Shown piece after piece: positions 1 to 7,387 of a DNA stretch of 64,000 nt. Source of the DNA: an uncultured Bacteroidia bacterium (GTDB taxonomy: Bacteria > Bacteroidota > Bacteroidia > Bacteroidales > UBA932); contig CACZXH010000007.1 in assembly GCA_902785065.1 (NCBI GenBank), forward strand, positions 186,001-250,000, read 5' to 3'. The notes below the pieces were generated by a model that saw nothing but the letters and a program-made list of their open reading frames with translations, searched no databases and was not told where the DNA came from. Every line of letters starts with the position of its first letter. Position 1 is the stretch's first letter. Made by a program: the position numbers and the translations under genes.

Positions 1-367
1 GAACATGGTGTCGGGCTCGGATTCCGTCTATGTCGTCACCGGCCCGGTCTACCAGACTGTGGGCGGCAGCGAGACGGTCCGCACGTTCGTGAACTCCTCC
101 AATGATGACAAGGTCGTCCCGATTCCGAACTACTATTTCAAGGTTCTGCTGAAGGTCCGCCGCTCCGGCGGCACGGTGACCGCCGCCTCCGCCATCGGCT
201 TCTGGTTCACCCACGAGGCCCACAGCGGCGAGAACTGGCAGAACTTCGCCGTCAGTGTGGACGAAGTCGAACGGAAAACGGGCTTCAATTTCTTCGCGAA
301 CCTGCCACCCTCGGTGGAGACATCGGCGGAGGCCAACACCAATTGGAATACGTTCCGGAACTTCTAA
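1..367 (+). CDS. DNA/RNA non-specific endonuclease, C-terminal part (cut by window edge)
   Basis: The reading frame runs in from the left edge, so only the last 121 or so residues are visible. The order VYVVTGPVY, IPNYYFKVLLK, GFWF, FAVSVDEVERKTGFNFF is the C-terminal half of the NUC1/EndA family of secreted non-specific nucleases; the catalytic His lies upstream of the window. It converges on a second NUC-domain protein (504-3002), so the locus carries two related nucleases facing each other across one terminator hairpin. The product is probably exported, to judge from the family and its neighbour, but its signal region is not visible. Confidence 0.8.
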   Translation, partial: NMVSGSDSVYVVTGPVYQTVGGSETVRTFVNSSNDDKVVPIPNYYFKVLLKVRRSGGTVTAASAIGFWFTHEAHSGENWQNFAVSVDEVERKTGFNFFANLPPSVETSAEANTNWNTFRNF

Positions 368-414
368 TCGTTTTCTCCGTCCCGCTTAACCGCCTGTCTG
401 ACAGTGCTTTAACG

Positions 415-448
415 AATAATCCCTGGTGCGTTTTCACCAGGGATTATT
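415..448. terminator. Bidirectional terminator hairpin between convergent nuclease genes
   Basis: A perfect 14-bp stem (AATAATCCCTGGTG and its complement) closes a 6-base loop. It lies between the stops of two convergent genes and is flanked by AT-rich sequence on both sides. The core CCCTGGTG/CACCAGGG stem recurs downstream of ftsZ (10174-10200), so it may be a preferred terminator stem in this genome. Confidence 0.75.
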
Positions 449-503
449 GTTTAATTAACTGAGTATCAGGAAGAAAGGAGGCATGGCACGAGGGGTACGA
501 ACG

Positions 504-3002
504 CTACAGCCCCCAGTCGGAGGCCTTAAAGGTATCCTTCGGGGCGTTCGGTACGTTCGGGAAGTAGGTCACGCCGGTAATGCGTTCCAGGTCCGCGACG
601 GACATCATTTCCCGGGAGGTAACCTTCTGACCCTTCAGGGAGTTGCTGTGGGTGCGGACGAAGGCGGCGCACTTGATTTCCGAAGCGGCGCAGTCCTTGA
701 GCGCCTTGCCGGAATTGCCCTGCTTGGTGCGGATGAGGACATAGTAGAACATCGTGGGCATGGACACGTCGTTCCGTCCACCATAGGAGATGACGGAAGG
801 ATTCTGCGTGACGCCGTAGCCGTCGGTGTATCTGTCAAAGTAGCAGCCGATGACCTCGTACAGCGTGTCAGCGCACACCTGCGTGTCGACCCAGTCTTCC
901 AGGTTATTCCAGCCGCCACCACCGGTATTGAATCCGGAGGATAGCTGCGGGGCGATGTTCGTGTAGTAGAATACGTCGCGGTTGGTAGCTGTCGACGACG
1001 TCCGTTCCGCGGATCCAAGCATGTGGCCCTTGTTGCAGCCGCCGCCGGTACTCTTGGAGTTGTATTGGATGCTGGAGGGGATATCCGGATCCTGCCGATA
1101 AGCGTCTGTCCGTCCGCTGCCGCCCACGTACATCGAATGTCTGGGAGCCGCCACCCACACCGGGCAGTGGTATTCGGCGCTATAGCAGACGGTATAGTTG
1201 CGGGCCGTCTTTCCGCCGGGGCCCTTTTCGCCGCCGGCGCACATGTGTATAGCGTAATACTGCGTGGGATCGTCGGAGTTCACCCGGTAATTCCCGGACT
1301 TGGTGATGTTCATCATCGGTGTCTCGAACCAGCCGGGCTGGTCGCCGCCGATGACGATCTCGCCGGCCGGCGTAGTGAAACTCTTGACCTCGCCGTAGTA
1401 GTACTGGTAAGTGGTCCCTTCCAGGACAGCAATGTATGCGCGATAATAATAGGTATGGCCGGCACCGAGTCCGTTGATAGACACATTGAAAGACCCGCCG
1501 TTCAAGTATTCCGCCTGCCAGTCTTCGGACAGGTCATCCGCGGAAAGGCCCCATTCCACGCCGCCGTAAGTGGGCGTTCCCGTGTAGGTGGCAGAAAGCG
1601 TGGCCTCGGTCTGGGTGACATTGGAGGAGCCGCCCGTGGTCACGGTCGGTGTGGAGGGCGTGGTTCCGCCGCCACCGCCGCCGGGGGCTTCGCCGTCCAG
1701 TTTGAAGAAGGTGACATCCTTCTGTGCGCTGGTATAGCAGCGGAACTGTCCGGAGCCTGCGTTGTACTGCAGGAAGCGGGAAGAATACTCAACATTGTAG
1801 GCACGCGTGACACCCTGCGTCGATGTGCTGAATGTCCACCGGTATTTATTCGTCGGTTCGCTCGTGCTGACATTCAGGGCGTTGCTGCTGGAATTCAATC
1901 CATAGTAATTGTTGCCCATCTTCATGGAATAACCGTTGACGGACTTCTCGATGCGGATGTTGTAGGCCTTGGCGGATTCGTATGGAATCTTTCCGTCTGA
2001 AATGCTCACCGAGGCGTGCGTTTTCGGGTCGCCGTCACCGTCCAGCACCAACTTGTCCGCCTCATACACAATCAGATAATCACCCGTCCAGTCAGCCTGT
2101 GCCTGGGTTACCTTCACATAGTTCTCGCCCACCGGAGCAAGTGGCGTTTTCGTCGCCCCTTGCATGCTGATTCCCAGGATGTTGCGGGTGTTCTGCGCAA
2201 AGGTTTTGGAGATGCCTTGGAATACTTTCCGGTATGTGGCCTTGTCAGTCGTGAGCGTCACCGTGAGCTCGGTCAGCTCCACCGGGAAGATGCTCACCCA
2301 GAACCGGAGGTTGCCGGAGGAATCGACGGAAAGGTTGTCGGCCAGGACCGTTACACGCGGGACGCCGGCGGTGGCGAACTCCTCGGTATTGCAGAGGTCA
2401 ATGATGACGTCGCCGGTCAGTTCGGCTCCGTTCTGCGCCTGCAGGACGATGTTCTGCACGGTTTCGTCGGTGTCCAGGGCGAGATTCTTCAGCGTAATGT
2501 CCCCATGGGCCGTCAGTCGTGTCCAAATCATGGGAATGGGAGCGTCCGGCAGGCTGCGCCAGTCGCCGGTGGAGGTGGCGGCCATCAGGTCCGCGGCCGG
2601 GTCGAAGGAGGTCGCCGTGGGCGTCTGGATCTGGGGCACGGCGGTGAACACGTCCGGCGCGTCGCTGAAGTCCGTCTGGGATACCGCCGGATACACGGCA
2701 TAGAAATGATGGGCGCCGACGAGGTCGGTCGGGAAACTCCCGGGCACGCGGAAAGCCGCCGTCAAGCTGTTTTCCGTCAAAGCGTCGGAGCGGTAGATGT
2801 TCGGTCCCACCCAACTTCCGTTCACGGAGTACGCCATGCTGATGGCGTCGCCGGCGGTCCATTCGATGGTTTCGCCGTTCCATCCGGTGCGGGTGGACGG
2901 ATCTTCCGAGGTCAGAATCAAGGCCTTTAACGGCTCGGAAACGGTTTCCTGACAACCCGCGAGGGCACATGCGGCCAGCGCCGCGAGCAATATCTTTCTC
3001 AT
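504..3002 (-). CDS. Multidomain lipoprotein with C-terminal DNA/RNA non-specific nuclease
   Basis: The 832-residue product starts at 3002, giving MRKILLAALAACALAGC with a lipobox Cys at 17; an in-frame extension upstream lacks a signal sequence and overlaps the small gene before it. Rough order: fimbrillin-like region (20-295), a beta-rich domain (290-437), a poly-Gly linker near 440, a fibronectin-III-like domain (445-545) and a NUC1/EndA-type nuclease (548-832). The nuclease keeps His in NKGHM (about 655) and the downstream TNIAPQ and N..W..LE motifs; the usual DRGH reads NKGH. It is probably a surface nuclease degrading extracellular DNA or RNA. It is last in a minus-strand operon with fucosidase and PNGase F. 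Lipidation and nuclease assignment are firm; substrate is inferred. Confidence 0.82.
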   Translation of the reverse strand: MRKILLAALAACALAGCQETVSEPLKALILTSEDPSTRTGWNGETIEWTAGDAISMAYSVNGSWVGPNIYRSDALTENSLTAAFRVPGSFPTDLVGAHHFYAVYPAVSQTDFSDAPDVFTAVPQIQTPTATSFDPAADLMAATSTGDWRSLPDAPIPMIWTRLTAHGDITLKNLALDTDETVQNIVLQAQNGAELTGDVIIDLCNTEEFATAGVPRVTVLADNLSVDSSGNLRFWVSIFPVELTELTVTLTTDKATYRKVFQGISKTFAQNTRNILGISMQGATKTPLAPVGENYVKVTQAQADWTGDYLIVYEADKLVLDGDGDPKTHASVSISDGKIPYESAKAYNIRIEKSVNGYSMKMGNNYYGLNSSSNALNVSTSEPTNKYRWTFSTSTQGVTRAYNVEYSSRFLQYNAGSGQFRCYTSAQKDVTFFKLDGEAPGGGGGGTTPSTPTVTTGGSSNVTQTEATLSATYTGTPTYGGVEWGLSADDLSEDWQAEYLNGGSFNVSINGLGAGHTYYYRAYIAVLEGTTYQYYYGEVKSFTTPAGEIVIGGDQPGWFETPMMNITKSGNYRVNSDDPTQYYAIHMCAGGEKGPGGKTARNYTVCYSAEYHCPVWVAAPRHSMYVGGSGRTDAYRQDPDIPSSIQYNSKSTGGGCNKGHMLGSAERTSSTATNRDVFYYTNIAPQLSSGFNTGGGGWNNLEDWVDTQVCADTLYEVIGCYFDRYTDGYGVTQNPSVISYGGRNDVSMPTMFYYVLIRTKQGNSGKALKDCAASEIKCAAFVRTHSNSLKGQKVTSREMMSVADLERITGVTYFPNVPNAPKDTFKASDWGL

Positions 3003-3006
3003 GGCG

Positions 3007-3144
3007 CTAAAGGTCTCCCAGGTCGTTGTCATTGTCGTAACCATAGTCGGCCCTGTTATCCCCGGTCGATTGGAGAAAGGCATGTTCGAACCGCGCCTCC
3101 ACGATGCGGATCGCCGGTTCGATATATTGCTTGAGGTTTTTCAT
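3007..3144 (-). CDS. 45-residue conserved-type small protein upstream of the nuclease lipoprotein
   Basis: An ATG at 3144 opens a 45-codon frame ending TAG four bases before the nuclease ATG. The peptide begins MKNLKQYIEPAIRIVEARFE and ends in an acidic Asp/Asn-rich tail (residues 29-45). Short proteins of the form MK..YIEP.I..VE followed by a polar tail occur next to lipoprotein genes in many Bacteroidales (from memory, not searched). The tight spacing suggests translational coupling with the nuclease. It has no signal sequence and no known function. Supporting a real gene are the codon pattern, the match to that small-protein style and its exact fit in an otherwise empty 165-bp gap. Confidence 0.65.
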   Translation of the reverse strand: MKNLKQYIEPAIRIVEARFEHAFLQSTGDNRADYGYDNDNDLGDL

Positions 3145-3168
3145 ATCAAGTATGATGCTGTGCAAAAA

Positions 3169-4419
3169 CTATTCCTCCCACACCAGGTACGCGGAAACGA
3201 GCCAATGGTTCATCTTGTCCCCGTCGATGGGCTGGGCGTCCGGGATGCTGATGGTGATGCGGTGCATGCCCGCGGCGAGTTCGCCGAGCGGGGCGTCATA
3301 CGGTTCGGCCTGGGAACCGGGGCACCATCCGGAGCGGGAAAGGTCGGAGGATGCGATCTCGCGGATGACGTCGTCCGGGCTCAGCGGCGTGCGGGGACCG
3401 TCCCGTCGGGTGACGACCGGTTGCCCGTTGCGGAGGTACCAGATGCCGGACGTGGGGTTATACAGGCGGAAGGATGAGCAGTCCGTACGCCAGGGAATGA
3501 AGTCGAGGACCGGCATTCCGTCCACGGAGACGAGATTCCGCTGTTTCGTGAACTCGTCTCCCTCGCTATGCCCGCCGTGGCCCGTCACAATGTACCGCAG
3601 GGAAGCCTTGGACGCGAACGTAGGGAGCTCGAAATCCACCGTCAGGTCCTTCCGGGCGAAGATGTCGGGATACTCCTGACCGACGTAATAGACCGTATTC
3701 ACGAGCGGGGTGACATGTCCACGGGGGATGGGTTCGTACTTGCATTCATCCTCTTTCACGTCGATGTCGACACTCGCCAGATAGCCTTCCGCGGTCCAGG
3801 TGTCGATGAAGACACCCACCCAGGCTTCGCCCTTCAGGAGCGGGTACAGGTCGGTAATATCGGCCTCCCAGACGGCCTCGGGGGCCCATTCGTCGATGTA
3901 GACAGGCTTCCGGGACGCGTAGGTGGTGGTGTCGCGGCGGCTGTAGTAGCCCACGCCGAAGGGGGTCATGAAGCGCATCAGCTCCACCGTGGGCGCGAAG
4001 TCGGGCCCCGGAACGGTGCCGACGAGCTTCTCGTACCGGGTGGAATCCACTTCCGGCCAGGCGGCTTCGCCCTTGGCGACGGACAGGATGTTCACCTTGG
4101 GACCGTCCGCCGGGATGACGAAGACCGAGCCGGACTTGTCCCAGCGGTCGCCGTCGGACTCTACGCGGACGGTGAGTTTCACGTCCACCTTCCGCTTGTA
4201 GTCGGGCAGCTGGATCTTCTTGAGGATGATCCGTCCGTTCGTGAGATGGACGATCCCGTCCGCATCCGCGTCGGTGAAACCGCCCAGGCTGTCCGGCAGG
4301 AACTGGACATGGGCATGGTCGAACACGGTGAGATGCGTGTCGCCGATGGCGCGGTAGGTGCGGGTGCAGGAGGCTGCGAGAAGTACCGCTGCAAGGCTGA
4401 GAATCAGGTATTTGCGCAT
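3169..4419 (-). CDS. PNGase F-like peptide-N-glycosidase, lipoprotein
   Basis: The start at 4419 gives MRKYLILSLAAVLLAASC with a lipobox Cys, 416 residues in all. The body matches the two-domain jelly-roll of Flavobacterium PNGase F: a WDKSGSVFVI block (about 93) equivalent to WDRYANVYV with its catalytic Asp, GVGYYSR then the IDTW block, a GHGGHSEGDEF block (about 289) carrying the second acidic residue, and SGWCPGSQAEPYD near the C-terminus. The Glu of TETW in the classical enzyme is Asp here. The enzyme would cleave N-glycans from asparagine on host glycoproteins at the cell surface. It lies 7 bp after the GH29 fucosidase stop, and fucose removal pairs naturally with N-glycan release. Confidence 0.85.
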   Translation of the reverse strand: MRKYLILSLAAVLLAASCTRTYRAIGDTHLTVFDHAHVQFLPDSLGGFTDADADGIVHLTNGRIILKKIQLPDYKRKVDVKLTVRVESDGDRWDKSGSVFVIPADGPKVNILSVAKGEAAWPEVDSTRYEKLVGTVPGPDFAPTVELMRFMTPFGVGYYSRRDTTTYASRKPVYIDEWAPEAVWEADITDLYPLLKGEAWVGVFIDTWTAEGYLASVDIDVKEDECKYEPIPRGHVTPLVNTVYYVGQEYPDIFARKDLTVDFELPTFASKASLRYIVTGHGGHSEGDEFTKQRNLVSVDGMPVLDFIPWRTDCSSFRLYNPTSGIWYLRNGQPVVTRRDGPRTPLSPDDVIREIASSDLSRSGWCPGSQAEPYDAPLGELAAGMHRITISIPDAQPIDGDKMNHWLVSAYLVWEE

Positions 4420-4426
4420 AGTGTCG

Positions 4427-5770
4427 TTAATTGGCGGTGATGACCTGGCCGGCACCCTTGTACAGCTTTACGGGGCCGTCCAGCAGGATGGCGAGGACCG
4501 TAATGCCCGGGTCCAGCGCCTGCTCGGGGACGTCGATCTCCAGCAGACCGGGGATGTCGTTCCAGTAGACCTTGTTGTAGACTTTGTAGTTGAGCATGTT
4601 GCCGCTGCCGACCACCCAGACGCGCTGGACCTGGTTCATGATGCCCTTGATCTCCACGGCGCCGTTCGGGCGGTAGGGGAGGTACACGTACAGGATGTCG
4701 CCAGCCTGGTTCAGCGTGGTGTAGCCGGGGGCGAAACCGGCGGGGATGCCCGCCCGGGTGCCGTAGATGGCCTCTTTATGCTTCCGGGTCCATCGGCCCA
4801 GTTCCTTCAGGACGGCCACCTGCTCTTCGGGGATCGTCCCGTCCGCGCGGGGACCGATGTCCAGCAGGAGGTTCCCGCCCATCGACAGGCAGTCCACGAA
4901 GGTCTTCAGGACCATTTGCGGGGTCTTGAAGTTGATGTCTGTATGCTGGAAGCCCCAGGAATCGTTGATGGTGTAGCACAGTTCCCAGTACCGGTCCTCG
5001 GGCCGGACGGTCGGGACGCCCTGCTCCGGGGTGCCGTAGTCGCCGTACCCCTGGATGCGGGAATTCACGATGACGTTCTTGTTGTAGGAAGCGAGGAGGT
5101 CGATGATCTCGGGCGCGTGCCAGGTTTCGGCGCTCTGCTCCCAGTCGCCGTCGAACCAGAATAGGTCGGGTTTATAGGCCTTGGAAAGCTCGGTGAGCTG
5201 GGCCTTGTCGAAGTCCACGAAGCGCTGCCAGCGGGCGGGATCGTCTGCGATGGCATAGCGGGTCTCGTCCTTGGTGAAGTTCGGGTAATCGGGGTGCGAC
5301 CAGTCCAGCAGGGAATAGTACAGGCCCACTTTCAGCCCGCGCTTGCGCGCTTCCTTGACGAAGGGCGTGAGGACGTCGCGGCCCGCCGGCGTCTGCCTGG
5401 GGATGCTGAGGCCGGAGGCTTTGGTGTCCCAGAGGGCGACGCCGTCGTGGTGCTTGGACGTAATGACCGTGTATTTAGCGCCGCTCTCCTGAATGAGGTC
5501 CGCCCAGAAGGACGGGTTGTATTTGTCGGCCGTGAAACCGCCCTTTTGCGCCATGTACTGCTCGTAGGGGAGGTATTTGTTGTAGAAGGACCAGCTTTCG
5601 GAGACTCCGTCCACGGCATAGATTCCCCAATGGATGAAGATGCCCAGCTTGGCGCTGTCGAACCAGGCCATCCGGGCGGTCTTCTGTTCCGGCGTTTCAC
5701 CGGCCCGCTGCGCCTGCAGCGGCACCACCGCCGCCAGTAGCGCGATACAGAGGAGAGTGCGTCTTTTCAT
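4427..5770 (-). CDS. Alpha-L-fucosidase, GH29
   Basis: The 447-residue exported enzyme starts at 5770 with a signal peptide (MKRRTLLCIALLAAVVPLQA). GH29 landmarks are LGIFIHWGIYAVDG near residue 45, SKHHDGVALWDT, and the nucleophile block LFWFDGDWEQ near 207, followed by DIGPRADGTI. Family members remove terminal alpha-L-fucose from glycoconjugates. It heads an operon with PNGase F, a small protein and a nuclease lipoprotein. A TATCTTTG box ends 6 bases before the start codon, so the mRNA leader must be very short or absent. Whether it acts on core or antennary fucose cannot be told from sequence. Confidence 0.92.
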   Translation of the reverse strand: MKRRTLLCIALLAAVVPLQAQRAGETPEQKTARMAWFDSAKLGIFIHWGIYAVDGVSESWSFYNKYLPYEQYMAQKGGFTADKYNPSFWADLIQESGAKYTVITSKHHDGVALWDTKASGLSIPRQTPAGRDVLTPFVKEARKRGLKVGLYYSLLDWSHPDYPNFTKDETRYAIADDPARWQRFVDFDKAQLTELSKAYKPDLFWFDGDWEQSAETWHAPEIIDLLASYNKNVIVNSRIQGYGDYGTPEQGVPTVRPEDRYWELCYTINDSWGFQHTDINFKTPQMVLKTFVDCLSMGGNLLLDIGPRADGTIPEEQVAVLKELGRWTRKHKEAIYGTRAGIPAGFAPGYTTLNQAGDILYVYLPYRPNGAVEIKGIMNQVQRVWVVGSGNMLNYKVYNKVYWNDIPGLLEIDVPEQALDPGITVLAILLDGPVKLYKGAGQVITAN

Positions 5771-5775
5771 ATGTA

Positions 5776-5812
5776 CAAAGATAGCATTTTCCAAAGATTT
5801 TGCCCATCTTTG
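5776..5812. promoter_or_regulatory. Divergent promoter pair for GH29 operon and HprK-like gene
   Basis: The minus strand reads TATCTTTG at 5783-5776, matching the Bacteroidota -7 consensus TAnnTTTG, 6 bases before the fucosidase ATG. The plus strand has CATCTTTG at 5805-5812, 7 bases before the ATG at 5819. No clear TTTG -33 box was found at 19-21 bases from either. Both imply near-leaderless transcripts. Confidence 0.55.
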
Positions 5813-5818
5813 TATATT

Positions 5819-6898
5819 ATGAACGTGGAAACGAGATTATATCGGATCGGCGGGCACATAATCCGCGTGCGGCTGGAAAGTCCCTGGACCTTCAAGGTCC
5901 TGACGGAGCAGCAGGTCGCACTTGTGGACCGTCTCCGGCGCGGGGAGGATATCGGCATTGAGACCGTTCCTGCGGACCGACGTGAGCAGCTTTCCGTCAA
6001 TGATGCCCTGATGGGCAAGGAGGTGATGACGCGCGAGATTTGGGACACGATGGACGATGCGGCACGCGTTGAATACCGGCACGCCCTGGACTTCCTGCAG
6101 TACGCGCCGTTCGAAGTGTCCGAAGGCGATCCCGTCTTCACCATGACGGTTCGGGCGGAAGTGCCGGCCTGGCTGGAGGAGACGCGCCCGCAGTGGACCC
6201 TGGCCACGGCCGTGGACGAACTGCCGCCCTACTATTACGGCTATACATTCGGGGACAAGACCATCTACGATTACATGATGACCCGGGAGGTCCGGGCCGG
6301 CTATTTCGTGATGAACAAGGACTATACGGAAGGGGAGTATTACCCCTGCCCGCGCATCGGCGGCCGGACGACCCTGTTCCAGGTCAACACCTCCCTGATG
6401 ATCCAGTATACTTTCGCTACGGCCGGGCTCGGGACGCTGCTTCTGCACGCATCGGTTACCCGCTACGAAGGCCGCGGCAACCTCTTCTTTGGGGTGAGCG
6501 GTACCGGGAAGAGTACACACAGTCGCCTGTGGCACGAATTCGTCCCCGGATCGGACTTGATGAACGACGACAACCCCATCATCCGCTATGAGGGCGGACG
6601 TTTCCTCGTGTACGGCTCGCCTTGGAGCGGTAAGACGCTTTGCTATCGCAACGTTGTCGCTCCGGTGAATGCGCTCGTGCGTCTGGAACAGTTCCCGGAG
6701 AACCGGATTTCCCGCCTGGAGCCCCTCCAGGCCTATGCGAGCGTTATCGCTGCCGTCTCCACCATCCGTTGGAACCATGACATCATGTCGCTCCTCGTCC
6801 CCACCATCGAACGCGTCGCCATGACCGTCCCCTGCTTCCAGCTCAAATGCCGCCCCGACGAAGAGGCGGTCCAGGTATGTAAGCGTGCCATCCTTTGA
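5819..6898 (+). CDS. HprK/PEPCK-fold P-loop protein of unknown function
   Basis: This 359-residue protein has a C-terminal P-loop GVSGTGKSTHSRLW near residue 227, then DLMNDDNPIIRY and a second glycine/lysine loop GSPWSGKT. That spacing is the HPr-kinase-like variant of the PEP carboxykinase fold. The N-terminal 200 residues are unassigned and have no signal or membrane segment. There is no HPr gene nearby, so a small-molecule or peptide kinase is as likely as a protein kinase. The start at 5819 is set by the promoter box just upstream. It may be co-transcribed with rpiB and truB, separated from rpiB only by a palindromic repeat. Confidence 0.65.
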   Translation: MNVETRLYRIGGHIIRVRLESPWTFKVLTEQQVALVDRLRRGEDIGIETVPADRREQLSVNDALMGKEVMTREIWDTMDDAARVEYRHALDFLQYAPFEVSEGDPVFTMTVRAEVPAWLEETRPQWTLATAVDELPPYYYGYTFGDKTIYDYMMTREVRAGYFVMNKDYTEGEYYPCPRIGGRTTLFQVNTSLMIQYTFATAGLGTLLLHASVTRYEGRGNLFFGVSGTGKSTHSRLWHEFVPGSDLMNDDNPIIRYEGGRFLVYGSPWSGKTLCYRNVVAPVNALVRLEQFPENRISRLEPLQAYASVIAAVSTIRWNHDIMSLLVPTIERVAMTVPCFQLKCRPDEEAVQVCKRAIL

Positions 6899-6921
6899 TT
6901 TTTGCCTTTTCGAAGATTTTT

Positions 6922-6948
6922 GTCATTTCGAGCTTGTCGAGAAATCTG
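6922..6948. repeat. Palindromic repeat, family B (copy 1)
   Basis: The 27-bp imperfect palindrome GTCATTTCGAGC-TTG-TCGAGAAATCTG sits between the HprK-like gene and rpiB and ends 7 bases before the rpiB ATG. The same sequence recurs at 15194-15220, with variants at 8077-8116, 17750-17776 and 39266-39300. Confidence 0.8.
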
Positions 6949-6955
6949 ATACGAT

Positions 6956-7387
6956 ATGAAAATAGGAATCTGCAACGACCACGCAGGCGTGGAGTATAAG
7001 AAGAAACTGATGAAAATGCTGCGCGAGCGCGGCATCGAGGTCGTCAATTACGGAACCGACACCGAGGTGAGCTGCGACTATCCCGACTTCGCCCACCGGC
7101 TCGCGGAAGCGGTCGAAAGCGGGGAAGTGGAGCTGGGCATCGCCCTCTGCGGCACCGGCAACGGCATGGCCATCACCCTGAACAAGCATCAGGGTATCCG
7201 GGCCGGTCTCGCCTGGTGTTCCGAGGTGGGGCGTCTCGTAAAGGCCCACAACAATGCGAATGTGCTGGTCCTTCCGGCCCGATTCATCCCGTACCGCATC
7301 GCCTCCAATATCGTCCGCACCTGGTTGGACACCGCCTTCGAAGGCGGCCGCCACCAGCGCCGCATCGACAAGATGCCCTGCCGATGA
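6956..7387 (+). CDS. rpiB: Ribose-5-phosphate isomerase B
   Basis: The 143-residue protein matches RpiB/LacAB isomerases over its length: MKIGICNDHAG at the N-terminus, YPDFA, and the catalytic Cys loop LCGTGNGMAI near residue 63, then NKHQGIRAGL and NNANVLVLPAR. It interconverts ribose 5-phosphate and ribulose 5-phosphate in the non-oxidative pentose phosphate pathway in the cytosol. Its stop overlaps the truB start in ATGA, so the two are translationally coupled. Confidence 0.95.
   Translation: MKIGICNDHAGVEYKKKLMKMLRERGIEVVNYGTDTEVSCDYPDFAHRLAEAVESGEVELGIALCGTGNGMAITLNKHQGIRAGLAWCSEVGRLVKAHNNANVLVLPARFIPYRIASNIVRTWLDTAFEGGRHQRRIDKMPCR

Noticed and set aside
483-944. Plus-strand frame opposite the nuclease lipoprotein, preceded by AGAAAGGAGG
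   Set aside because: The upstream purine run looks like a ribosome binding site, but the product is composition-biased and antisense to a well-supported nuclease domain.
3003-3083. 27-codon N-terminal extension of the nuclease lipoprotein
   Set aside because: It would bury the signal peptide and overlaps the 45-residue gene; the start at 3002 gives a normal lipoprotein signal.
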